Below the pieces are notes generated by a model. It saw nothing but the letters and a program-made list of their open reading frames with translations, made no database searches and was not told the DNA's origin. DNA of 64,000 bases from Ifrita kowaldi (taxonomy: Eukaryota; Chordata; Aves; Passeriformes; Cinclosomatidae), in contig VZRS01001524.1 of assembly GCA_013398055.1 (NCBI GenBank), forward strand, positions 646,028 through 710,027. The letters run 5' to 3'. Made by a program: the position numbers and the translations under genes. The stretch's first letter is position 1, and each line of letters opens with the position of its first letter. Below, in pieces: positions 1-9,624 of the stretch.

Positions 1-53
1 CTCTAAAAGGGGAACAATTATGTTAAATTAAATTTTAATTTTTTTTTTCCAAG

Positions 54-142
54 ATGGAAGAAATGTATAAAAAAGCCCATGCTGCTATACGGGATAATCC
101 AGTCCATGAAAAGAAACCCAAGAGAGACGTCAAGAAAAAGAG
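54..142 (+). CDS. RPL5: RPL5 penultimate coding exon
   Basis: The exon is 89 nt. It follows a T-rich tract ending in AAG and ends AAGAG before GTAAAA. It encodes 29 residues plus two bases of an Arg codon, covering the start of the basic C-terminal tail. Confidence 0.95.
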
Positions 143-878
143 GTAAAATTCTCATTATTTTTAACATCTGTGTGACTTCTCTGTTGGACCTATCTTAGTT
201 ACAGTAAAACAAGTAATAAAATTTTGCAGTTGTGTCAACAGTCACATGTTCTAGACCAGATTAAGATACATGCAGTTCTGTATAATTTAGGAGTTAACTT
301 TAGCAGTAGGAATGTGAAGTTCAAGAGCTCTTAACTATTTAAAAATTCAAAGTGAAGAATGCTTGTGGCTTGAATAGCTGGAACAGTGTGTAGCTTCAGG
401 TCTCAAGTGTTTTCAGTGAGAAAGCTGTTTCTCTTCAGCTGAGAGCTCATTGATTATTTTGTCAGTACTAAACTATTTTGATTTTTCAAGGGTGTGGGAG
501 AAAAGAAATCAAGGCACAGCTATCACATTGGGCTTAATAATGTCTTTTCTTCAGTCACAAGAGAGTACAGAGTTTACCTCTTGAGAAATTAAAACTGTCC
601 ACCCATGCCTTTTTGTGGTGCCCTAACTACGGCCTTAGGTCATTATGAGGAAATAAAGCATGTTACAGAAGTGGAAATGTATTCTTCCACTGCACTCTTA
701 ATCACAGCTGTGATGCACTGCATGTTTCTTGACTACTGCTTTGTTTTGGCTCTACTGTACCCTGTGCTTACATTGCAGATGGAACTGTCCCAAGATGTCC
801 CTTGCCCAGAAGAAAGACCGTGTTGCTCAGAAGAAGGCCAGCTTCCTCAGGGCCCAGGAGCGCAGAACTGAGAGCTAA
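54..878 (+). CDS. RPL5: 60S ribosomal protein L5 (uL18), C-terminal part, two exons
   Basis: RPL5 binds 5S rRNA, travels with RPL11 as the 5S RNP and is built into the large-subunit central protuberance; free 5S RNP also inhibits MDM2. Coding exons are 54-142 and 779-878, joined in phase 2. The first gives MEEMYKKAHAAI followed by a Lys-rich run. The second gives W-N-C-P-K-M then SLAQKKDRVAQKK and ends ERRTES with stop TAA at 876-878. Together they make 61 C-terminal residues; the gene continues beyond the left edge. Splice sites are canonical (AG before 54, GT after 142, AG before 779). Three features differ from the vertebrate sequence I remember: Cys for Arg after W-N, and R-T for A-A before the final E-S. 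The intron probably hosts an H/ACA snoRNA. Identity is secure from the C-terminal motif and from synteny with DIPK1A and MTF2. Confidence 0.96.
535..670 (+). ncRNA. SNORA66: probable H/ACA box snoRNA in RPL5 intron (SNORA66-like)
   Basis: RPL5 is known to host SNORA66 in an intron. This intron shows an H/ACA-like layout. A 5' hairpin has AAGAG at 559-563 facing CTCTT at 578-582, with TTCTT/GAGA pairing below it. A candidate H box AAATTA lies at 586-591. A 3' hairpin has a basal stem CATGC (604-608) with GCATG (658-662) and an upper stem CCTAA (622-626) with TTAGG (635-639) around the loop CTACGGCC. An ACA triplet follows at 665-667, two bases after the stem. The 5' end is uncertain and the 5' hairpin is short for the class. 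The assignment to SNORA66 rests on host gene and structure, not on alignment. Confidence 0.55.
779..878 (+). CDS. RPL5: RPL5 last coding exon
   Basis: The acceptor TTACATTGCAG precedes 779. The exon completes the split Arg codon and encodes 32 more residues ending in E-S, with stop TAA at 876-878. The SLAQKKDRVAQKK motif is diagnostic of the RPL5 C-terminus. Confidence 0.96.
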
Positions 879-920
879 GACAACTTCCACAGTTTTCTGT
901 GAAGCTTTGGAAAAAGTGGC

Positions 921-932
921 AATAAATTTATT
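921..932. terminator. palindromic poly(A) signal shared by RPL5 (+) and possibly DIPK1A (-)
   Basis: AATAAATTTATT equals its own reverse complement, so it gives the canonical hexamer AATAAA on both strands. On the plus strand it lies 43 nt after the RPL5 stop and is clearly the RPL5 signal. On the minus strand it would end the longest form of the DIPK1A 3' UTR; T-rich and GT-rich sequence follows on that strand. Use on the minus strand is inferred. Confidence 0.75.
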
Positions 933-1033
933 GAGGAAGCAACTGTGTAAGACCAGCTTATTTATATAGTTTATAAAACAGAATATTTTTATGATCTAGA
1001 TACTCTGTACCTGAAAAGTTTTTTTTTTCTCCT

Positions 1034-1105
1034 CTTTCAAGGTACTGTGTGAATTGAGTTTTCTTTTTTTCTTTTCTTTCAAAGTACTGTATGAATTGAG
1101 TTTTC
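1034..1105. repeat. two near-identical 30-bp direct repeats
   Basis: A 30-bp unit beginning CTTTCAAGGTACTG occurs at 1034-1063 and again at 1076-1105 with two mismatches, separated by a T/C-rich spacer. It is a local duplication just past the RPL5 poly(A) site. Confidence 0.85.
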
Positions 1106-2079
1106 ACAGAGAAGAGAGGTGACAGACTTCAAAGACAAAGGCTGCTGCATCAGAATTACTCTTATAAGAAGGGGAAGGAAATCAATTAGATTAATTTTTG
1201 GCATAGCTAGTATCAAGGACTAAGTATAAGAGCTTGCTGCTTCTAAGTAGAGAAACATTTAAAATTCTTAAGCTGAATACTTCACATTATTTAGTTGATC
1301 AGAGAATTCACTTTTAAGTTGCATGTACAGGAGCAGGTGTGGAGGCTTGTTAAGGAAACATTCATAAGACTCCCTGGCAGTTGCACATCAGAGCCTTTCC
1401 TCCTTGACTCCCCACACACTCATGTGCAGCCAGACCACGTTCCCTTCCCATTCACCCCTAGGGTTCCCTTAGCAGAGCCCACGACATCCTGTTCCACAAG
1501 GCAGTTCATTCCTGGTGCAGGAACAACTCGAGATGGTTGCTCTGAGGAGCACCCCTGGGCTTTTATACCCTCACACTCCTCACCCTCCCCCCCATGCCAG
1601 TCTCTACCTCATTTTTCTCCTGCCTCCCTTCTCCATGTCCGTCCACCTCACCAGTCACTGCTTTTCATCTCCTTATCCTAAAGGGTGGCTCCCACCCAGA
1701 GCCCAATGTGTGTTTCCTTCTGCAGCTTGCAGGCTGAGCTGCCTGGAAGAGAAATATTCCTCACCAGCCTTGTCCTGCCCTGGTCCTTTGTCTCCTCCTA
1801 CCTCTCAGTTTCTGTGTACCAAGAGGTTTCCCACTAGACTTAGAGAGATCATTTGCACAGTTTAAACATGAATCAAGTAGGCTACATGGAGGAATGTTTT
1901 GCTCTAAGATACTAGTAGCTGGTGTAAACACTGCTGTTGAGGTAGAAAAAAAGGAGGCCTGTGATTTATTGTAAACAAAAGTGTATTTTTTTTCCAACGA
2001 AAGCGTCAGCTTGATGCAACAGTAATAAAAACGAAGATTCTGTACAACAAACTGCACTATTAAACATATTCTCCTGTTG

Positions 2080-2110
2080 TTAAAATACCCAATGATGTTG
2101 GGTATTTTAA
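2080..2110. repeat. perfect 13-bp inverted repeat, 5-nt loop
   Basis: TTAAAATACCCAA at 2080-2092 faces its exact reverse complement at 2098-2110 around the loop TGATG. It could form a stable hairpin in the DIPK1A 3' UTR transcript. A role is not known. Confidence 0.9.
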
Positions 2111-2726
2111 GTAATCTCTGCCCAAATAGCAGTCACTGTCAGATTTTTTCACCAAGAACATGACCACTTTACACTTTTAGTGCATTGCTCGTTACAAGTA
2201 CTTATTAGTTCATAGTTGGAGCACATTAGCAAGTTCAAGACAATAGCATGGACATAGTGTTTCCTAAACTAAAAGGCTGGTGTTCACAAAACAATCTTAA
2301 CCCAAGCTGCATATTATTACATCTGGTGTGGAGAAACTGCTTTATTGTGGTCCTGTACTTCAGTTTCATCGTTTTAGAAATGCATTTGAAACAGGATACC
2401 TAGAGCAATTAACCTTTCAAATACGTAAATAAAGCTTGTTCTTCTTGCCTCTGCTGAAAATTAATTAAGGGGCCAGGATTCAGAAGTATACAGGTGACTG
2501 CCATTAAAATCATAAAGATTGAACAACTTTATACCTAAAGCATTTATAAATTAAATATTCAACAGGCAGGTATTGAGCATGTATTAAGGTGTTTTATGGA
2601 CATCCAATTCTGCATAATTATGAACACAGATATAAATCTGAAAAATAACAAGGGTGCAGATTAAAGGTAGTAGAGTGGCCATGCTTTGTGGAGTGCCAGG
2701 ATCAGATGATGTTAATTTACTCATGG

Positions 2727-2750
2727 CTTGAGTCTTAACAATGACTCAAG
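2727..2750. repeat. perfect 8-bp inverted repeat
   Basis: CTTGAGTC at 2727-2734 faces GACTCAAG at 2743-2750 across 8 nt. It is a small hairpin in the presumed DIPK1A 3' UTR. Confidence 0.75.
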
Positions 2751-3934
2751 AGATGCTACTAGAAAAAAAGAACAGTCACACACTGCAGCTCACTTAGTAG
2801 CAGCTAGGAATGAGCTGGAAAATACCTCATAGGCTCCCATTTGAGCAATATTGCACAATCCTGAGCAATCCAGCTTCTGTCTTAAAATTCAGGTCTAGCT
2901 CTTGCTTACATACTTCCTGCAGTAGTTAAGATTGAAGTAAAGCTAAATGTGGAGGGACAGTAAAGAGTCAAGACTATCCACAACTATTAACTTGTTTCTC
3001 ATGTCATACAGCAGATTCCTACACTATGCACACTTCCTTTTTTAACTGGTAGGACACTTCTGCTATTCAGTATTTTTAAAAGTTAACTTCAGTTTTTATA
3101 CTATAGCTTAGTCCACAAACTCCTTGCTTTTCCATATTTGCTACAGCTTAATTTGGGTTAAAGGTTTCCACTGAAGTTTTTGAAATGGATGCTGGTATTG
3201 CTGCTAAACCATATAGGTGACTTTAAGAAATAATATTCTAAAATTCTTGGCTCCCAAAGGGCTCACCATACAATGACTTAATTAAAAAATGTTGAACTAC
3301 TTAAACATTCAAGACGTAAGCATGAGGTAACAATGTGTAAACAGAATCTGATTTGTCTCTTATTACAACCTATCCATTCTAGAATAAAATTCTAATTTTC
3401 CACAGTTAAAAAATTCTTTAATGTGCAAATTCTGCCATGCCATGGTATTAGTAAACTTCAGTCTCACAGTTCAGTTCATTCATAACAGCAGCTTGGACTT
3501 GGACACATTATTTGCAGTAGTGGCAATTCTTCATAAGACTGCTTAGGAGAAAAATCCTCTGCAGGTATGTCACAAATGAGCAGTGTTTTTCACAGAAATG
3601 GAACATGTTCCCTCAGCTGATGTGGTGGCACAGTGAATACTTTGATCCTGTTCAAGATCTGACAAAGTGCACAGAACAGTCAAGCATGCAGTTGTTGTTT
3701 CCATAACAGCACTGAACACCAGAAGTACTTCTGGCCCTGCCTGATCATTCAGTGGCATGTTCATTCTTTGAGAAGCCCTGTCATAAGCTACTGACTGAAG
3801 GGCAAGACTGAAAGAACCATTAATAAAATCTGAGTAAAGAAATATCTTTTTAAAAAGGTGCAGATTGTTTTTATCAAATGTCTTGGGCCACCTCTAGTGG
3901 CAGGCATCAATATTCTCTTCTGCTGGAGGAGAAG

Positions 3935-4747
3935 CTAAGAATCATTTGTATGAGAAATTTTCTTCCACAGTAAAGTTTTTAAGTTATTGAGTATTAAAGA
4001 ATGCTCCATTTCCATCTGATTTGCTGTGACTTTCAGGGCAATGCATAAGTACAGTTGTTTCTCTAGTTCTTCATGGATATCAGAAGGAGCACCACGAAGC
4101 AGATAGTCTTTGAGGAGCTGACAAGCTTTTGCCAAGTTTGGCTGAATTACTTCAGTGGTACATCTCATTTTACTTTGGTCACATAGTGTTCTACAGTCTG
4201 TACCATAAATGCAGTCCAAATCTGAGTCACACTGACGATCTTTAATTATTTCCTTCAAATTAATTTCTGGCACAATTTTTCTCATGTCCGTCATTTTCAA
4301 ATCATATTTATCATTATATCCCAAGTTTTTGGCACTTGTATCACACATCAGAAAGTTTCCATAAGGTCCATGGAAAATATCTTCCACAAATTCTAAAAGC
4401 CCTATAGCTATTTTTGCCTTTCTTGGCCATGATGGAGTGAACCACTGGTCCATGCTTCTTCTGAAGCCAGAGGGAATGAGTAGTTCTATAATCCATGGAA
4501 GGCTGATTCCATAGAGAGAGGTATATTCAACTCTTTCGGTCACATAGAGATCCCCACAAAAACCCATCAGCTTGGGAGTATGTTCTTTGTCCTGCAAGAT
4601 CACCATTAACAGAAACTCTTCTAGCTGCAGGAGTGCCCATGCAGATTTTGCCTCTGGCAAAGAGACTCTCCCATCTTTGTTTCCATCAGCAAAAGACAGA
4701 ATGAGATTAACCAGTTCTGAAAGATTTCCTTGTTCACCCAATTTTGC
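3935..4747 (-). CDS. DIPK1A: DIPK1A last coding exon (kinase-like domain with EF-hand)
   Basis: The exon is 813 nt, 270 residues plus stop. It begins AKLGEQGNLSELVN after the acceptor CTTTTAG. It carries the EF-hand loop, the catalytic-loop-like CDTSAKNLG and a Cys-rich stretch with C-D-S-D-L-D-C and C-R-T-L-C. An apparent start at 4741 is a Leu codon (TTG), not a real start. Confidence 0.95.
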   Translation of the reverse strand, partial: AKLGEQGNLSELVNLILSFADGNKDGRVSLPEAKSAWALLQLEEFLLMVILQDKEHTPKLMGFCGDLYVTERVEYTSLYGISLPWIIELLIPSGFRRSMDQWFTPSWPRKAKIAIGLLEFVEDIFHGPYGNFLMCDTSAKNLGYNDKYDLKMTDMRKIVPEINLKEIIKDRQCDSDLDCIYGTDCRTLCDQSKMRCTTEVIQPNLAKACQLLKDYLLRGAPSDIHEELEKQLYLCIALKVTANQMEMEHSLILNNLKTLLWKKISHTNDS

Positions 4748-7107
4748 CTAAAAGCAACAAACGAAAAAGATTAAGCATGATTTCATGAACTGCCCCCAAT
4801 CCATCCATCATTCTACCTCCTGTTACTCTCCTTCTGTGAATAATACAAATAACAGGGTATGTTCTAGTTCTCATTGCTTATTGATGTAACAGGACCTGCC
4901 ATCAGGTGCCTGCAGAACTTCCTTTTTGTTCTGTTTTCATAGGCACTGAGCACTGTAATCCTCTGGAAGTACTACCTTTCTCTGCACTTTAAAATGCAAA
5001 CATTAAAATTCAAACATAGTTCTTGATCAGATCAGTCTATAGAAAAATTGTATCAAGTAGCTTATTCAATATTCTCTACAAAAAAGCGTGCAGAATTCAA
5101 ATGTTTAGATAAGGTTTAATTTTCAGCTGATCAGACCTTACAAATGTAGAGAAATCATGTTATCAACTACATTTTGGCTAATTATTAAAGGTACCAAGAC
5201 AAAACTGGGTACAAATCCCATAACTATACTGAAATGCTTAATTTTCTTATTTGATGTAACCACCTCCATTGTAGGACTACAGAGAAGGAAGTCATTGCTG
5301 GGATCAGAACTGTTCCATTTTCAGCTGAATGCTCACACAAAGGCAGATCAACTTTTTCCAAATTTTCCTAAAAACTACCCTAACGCACCTGCTGCTCACC
5401 ATTGTTAGAGACAAAGCTGCTGTAATGCATGATAACTGACATCAGCCTTACATCATATTTTCTATACAAATACTAGCAAAATCTATAGACAAGATGAATG
5501 CCATCTTTCATCATTTAAAGAGTAAGGAAAAAACCCTGATAATTAGTTACTTCAAGATAAGCACCTCTGGGAAAAGCTTTTTTTGTGCTGATTAATTTTC
5601 TAACATACTCTTGAACAAGGCTCATACAATAGGGTATTCTCTCCAGCTTCAAGAAAACAAGCCTTTCTGTCCAAATAGAATAAATAAGAATATACTTACT
5701 TTGAAAAGACCGTATACCATTTCTTTGAATTTCTCAACAGTGGTTCCTCGTGTTGGTTTATCAAATAGGACTACTTCCTTCCTTGGTTCTGGGTCAGTAC
5801 CAAAATCGAGTTGAGCAGCTTCTTCCATCTGGCATTTTATAACACTTTGCAGATTTCCCCAGATTCCTAAATACATCTATGCAGAAAAAGAGGGGAAAAG
5901 GTATAAAACACTGTAGAAGTCCATCTGAAGACCACCTGTCCTCCAACCACTGCTTCAAGAGTCAAAGAGCGACACTGATCAGAACCTGAATCCTGTGTGC
6001 AAACAATGAATATGGCAATTTGAACAATGGCAACTTCAAATACAACCCACTGCTGCAGGTACTTCAGAGAAACTACACTGTCAAAATACAGACAGCTTCC
6101 CAAACAACAGACTGGCATTACTGCCACCTTTGCATAGCTTGTTACCAGGCTGCTGCTTCAATTTGTGATGCAGGATAGCAGAGATGCAGTATGCTGTACA
6201 AAAGTATGCACATTCTGTCAAACTGTGGAAGGATTCAGTATATATTACTGAATATATATATATTATATATATATATGTTTCCAAAATCCATATATTATAA
6301 AATAAATATATACCCCTCTACATATAGAAATAATATATATTATTGTATATAGGTGCATATTCTCTATATTAATTTGCATTATACTGTATCTTCTCTGTAT
6401 AGGTGTTTATATATATATATGGGTGTGTATATATATATACACACACACACACTCTGCTTGTCGCAGCAAATAAAGTTTGAAATAATCTCCATTAAACAGA
6501 TTCAACTTGCTGACACTGAAGTCTACCTGACGTTCCAGACAAGGACATTTCAGTGGGTAATAAAACTAGGTTGCATGAGTAAATCCTTACCTGGTTATTG
6601 GGCTTTGTTGACAAACATTTTCCAAAATACAGTGTTTCTTTAGCACAAAGACTACTACATGCTGACCCGTCAATAACACCACTCTTGTATTTATCACACT
6701 GAAACAAACAGGGAGAAAAATATTTAACAAATTGCCTAAGAAAGGAAGCAACAACTGTGTCTCTTTCAACACCCAAGTTTTGAAAGAAAAATCTCAGAAA
6801 AAAATTTAAATAACCCTATGTCAAAATAATGTTAAGAGACACAACTGGTTTTATCTGTAACTGAAATTGTAATCTTACTTCAGCATGATGGAATATGGGA
6901 GTTTGATTAAATTACATGTGGCACTGACTGAATTAGTCAAACACTTCAGAAAGCTATGCTAAATATACTTACTATTATTTTCCTACAGTCACGTCCTCTG
7001 CACAGTTCTGTGTAGGTGGAGTACTGAACATAGATAATCCAGCTGCCAATAAACACTACTAACCAGGAGATGAAGAGATACTTTATCCGCACATAGGACA
7101 GACGTAC
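3935..7107 (-). CDS. DIPK1A: divergent protein kinase domain 1A (FAM69A), coding exons 2-5
   Basis: This is a FAM69-family ER-membrane protein with a cysteine-rich lumenal part and a divergent kinase fold; its substrate is not established. Coding exons in transcript order are 7107-6973, 6698-6591, 5876-5700 and 4747-3935, all phase 0, giving 410 residues. With the missing first exon (about 18 residues in mammals) this fits the family length of about 428. Exon 2 has the membrane anchor YLFISWLVVFIGSWIIYV followed by the start of the Cys-rich lumenal region, including the motif ELCRGRDC. The last exon has an EF-hand loop D-G-N-K-D-G-R-V-S-L-P-E, then a catalytic-loop-like CDTSAKN with Asp and Asn retained and a DLKMTDM segment in place of DFG. 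It ends SHTNDS, stop TAG. All four internal boundaries have AG/GT sites. The gene is tail-to-tail with RPL5, as in other vertebrates. Confidence 0.95.
5700..5876 (-). CDS. DIPK1A: DIPK1A coding exon 4
   Basis: The exon is 177 nt, 59 codons, phase 0. It begins MYLGIWGNLQSV and ends MVYGLFK before GTAAGT. The Met here is internal: the preceding exon joins in frame (T-K-P-N-N-Q then M-Y-L-G), as in the family. Confidence 0.94.
6236..6452. repeat. compound (TA)n and (CA)n microsatellite
   Basis: AT dinucleotide tracts near 6251-6277 and 6407-6420 are followed by a (TA)n run that turns into (AC)n up to 6452. It lies in the DIPK1A intron between exons 3 and 4, about 140 bp from exon 3. It is likely polymorphic and produces several spurious open frames. 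Confidence 0.9.
6591..6698 (-). CDS. DIPK1A: DIPK1A coding exon 3
   Basis: The exon is 108 nt, 36 codons, phase 0. It begins CDKYKSGVIDG after the acceptor TGTTTCAG and ends KPNNQ before GTAAGG. It contains four Cys residues of the lumenal Cys-rich region, including the C-S-S-L-C spacing. Confidence 0.94.
6973..7107 (-). CDS. DIPK1A: DIPK1A coding exon 2 (membrane anchor)
   Basis: The exon is 135 nt, 45 codons. It begins VRLSYVRIK after the acceptor GCTCTAG, contains one transmembrane stretch and ends RDCRKII before GTAAGT. Its short N-terminal cytosolic side is basic, as expected of a type II membrane protein. Confidence 0.94.
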
Positions 7108-7267
7108 CTAGAGCACACCAAGAGAAAATATTGTTTGTAATTCACTGAGCAGCAGTAAATATGATTTACTATTTCATCTTTAAGGAATTTGACCTCCACA
7201 GTGATAAAATAAGCAGACTGCTTTATATGGAACATTTGCTTCCTTCAGTGAGCAAAACTGATAGGGG

Positions 7268-7286
7268 ACGTCAGTTTGACTGACGT
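7268..7286. repeat. inverted repeat with two TGACGT half-sites
   Basis: ACGTCAG (7268-7274) and CTGACGT (7280-7286) are perfect inverted arms around TTTGA. Each arm is a CREB/ATF-like half-site. It lies about 160 bp upstream of DIPK1A exon 2. Binding is not shown. Confidence 0.4.
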
Positions 7287-8229
7287 AAGTGGAAGGAAAA
7301 TTGAGATATAAATAAATAGAACAAAAGGTGTCAGACCCTCACAGGGCAAGCCAGACAGCAGGAACCAATTTGATCAAAATCATAAACTGCCAGAGCTCAA
7401 TTAAGAGCATTTTTCTCTAAGACCAGTTACCTATGTTCCACTCATGGTAAATCAAATCCAACAGACCAGGAATTTGGTCAAAAAATAATCTGTGTTAATG
7501 TGTAAACATGCAAGATAGATATACAATGAGCAGGGTGGATATCAGGGTCAGGTTCCATGTGCTGAAGTCCCTCACCTTCCTTGAAATGACACCATTTAAT
7601 TATGCAAATAAAATTCTTCTAGCCTCACTTTCAGTGGTCTTTCCCACAACAATGTGCATGACTTTCCTGTTGTTTCTGTGGCCTCACATAGACAGTTCTC
7701 ACAGGGGCAGAAGGAATAACTATAAATTAAGAACTGAGGCAGAGCTAAGTGTCTTGCAAAGTAGGAGGGGTGTTTTGATCCTTTCCTTCTTTTTTTTTTC
7801 CTCCTCCTCAGAGTGGTTGTGTGCTAACAGCTTGATTTTCATACTCACATCAGGATTAGAAACTAATTAGAAGGTCAGGATCAGCTTTAGCAGCAGGATA
7901 TAAGGAAAGTGCACGACAGCAGCTATATTTGGTCAGCATAAGACCCATTTCTATTGGTATCCTGATCTTCAGCAATACCTATGAAAAGATACTATCGAAG
8001 ACTGAGAACATATATACCAAATGTGCTCCCAGTTTCCTCTAGAAAGCCAGATGTGATATTCTGTATTTAGTAAATCTAAAATAATTTATCTTTCATTTAA
8101 AATATTTCAATTTACCCAGACTCCCTTAAAAATCTACATAAGCTTTTAGCATCCACAACAAACTTTAGCAATTAATTCACAGGTCTACTATCTACTACCA
8201 AGGTCAGGCATTGGACTTTATTTTACTGA

Positions 8230-8450
8230 AGTCTGATTCATATTAACTTTGTTTGAGACCCCCTAGTTCATGTATTGGAAGAGAAGAGTGAACAATTTCT
8301 GTCCACTCTGTCCCCATCTGACATGATTTTGTAGGCCTCCATAACACACCTCCCTGTGATGTCATCTCTTTTCCAGACTGACAGGTCCTAACTTGACTGT
8401 TCATCATAGAGAAATTATTCTGTATGTTTGGAAAAGGTTCCAAGAAAAGT
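8230..8450. mobile_element. possible ancient CR1/L3-like LINE relic
   Basis: The run with TGTCATCTCTTTTCCAGACT followed by GACAGGTCCTAACT resembles the reverse-strand pattern common in old amniote CR1-type elements (a TCTCTTTTCCAAGCTGAACAG-like phrase). It is very diverged and without a clear end. This is called from memory of the pattern only. Confidence 0.35.
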
Positions 8451-9594
8451 AGTAATGATGAGCAGTTTTGCCATCACATACATACACAGAACTGCAGCAG
8501 ATGTAAATAAGCAAATTTTTTTAATTAGAAAGACTGCAATAATTTATTAGTATTTATTAAAATATGACAAACAACCAGCATGCATTACACCTTTTCTCTT
8601 GGAAACAAAAAATCCAGAAAAAGTTTCAAAAGACCCACAGGTGATTCCAATCCATAAAGCTGTGGTCCTGCCACATGCCTCAGCTGTGCATCCCTATTCC
8701 TTCACAGACACTCACTTGACAATCTTAAAACTACCTGGTAAAAAAAGAGAGAGTTACAATTAACTTTTTATTCCAGTGATTTCTTTTAGAGACAGGTTTT
8801 ATAATTTGGGGGGTTTTAAAGCTATTTCTAATAGCCCTGTTACGTAGCAGAACATGAAGCACAGGAAACTACTGGTAAAATCTGGGGAAGATCAACAGAA
8901 ATAAAACGGACAATTTTAGGGAGAGCTGTTTCTTGTGTAAAAACTGCTTGGGAACCAAAGCTTCTGAGACAACAAATCCTCCTCACTCCTATGTTTCTTG
9001 CTGAATCCTTCCATGAACCTCTATAATACACTTAAAACCAAAGTGCTATTTAATGAAATTTTATATTGTTGTATGTATTTAGTACAACCTCAGAGACCAG
9101 CAGTGGCCTGCAGGCCTCAGGACCACTGTGGAATATTGACCATACTCACAGTACAGATACTGTACATATTGTCCTCCTCCTTAGGAAGAAAGAGAATGTG
9201 CTTGAGACCAAAAATCCTCCCCAAATGCCATCTGACTACATCATGCATTTGGCACGAAGTTCCAGAGAAACTAGATTTATTTTGAGCTCAGCACTGTGCC
9301 AACGGAGTCGTGCAGCTTTTGACATGCAAAAGCCACCCTGCCAGTTCAGAGCATGGACAAACAGCATCCCTCTGCTTACAGACAACCAAGGTTCCACTCT
9401 CTGGTTCAAAGGGAATTACTTTTCTAATAAGGACTTCCTCATCATGCTCAGGAAAAGGCCTGATCATTATTTGATTTCTTCCCATACATTCCCCTACCAA
9501 ATTTTCATTTTCTCCCCAGAGTCGGTCTGTGAGTGTAGTCACACTTAGTTCACTTCATCTGGCACTTACACACGCTGTCCTAATGCAGGGACAT

Positions 9595-9624
9595 GGATTT
9601 ACTGAGCCTGGATTTACTGAGCCT
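9595..9624. repeat. tandem duplication of 15 bp
   Basis: GGATTTACTGAGCCT is repeated exactly twice, at 9595-9609 and 9610-9624, within the DIPK1A intron. Confidence 0.9.

Larger units (their letters stand above)
933..3934 (-). other. DIPK1A: DIPK1A 3' UTR (extent uncertain) and RPL5 downstream flank
   Basis: No coding exon is seen here. Downstream of the DIPK1A stop, minus-strand AATAAA signals occur near 2340, 1965 and within 921-932, so the 3' UTR could be about 1.6, 2.0 or 3.0 kb long. The sequence is AT-rich with no recognisable transposon. It contains the 30-bp direct repeats and two perfect inverted repeats (2080-2110 and 2727-2750). Several open frames on either strand show no family signature. 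Confidence 0.6.

Noticed and set aside
605..871. 88-codon plus-strand open frame overlapping the RPL5 last exon
   Set aside because: It runs through the probable snoRNA and the intron end, then reads the RPL5 exon in the wrong frame.
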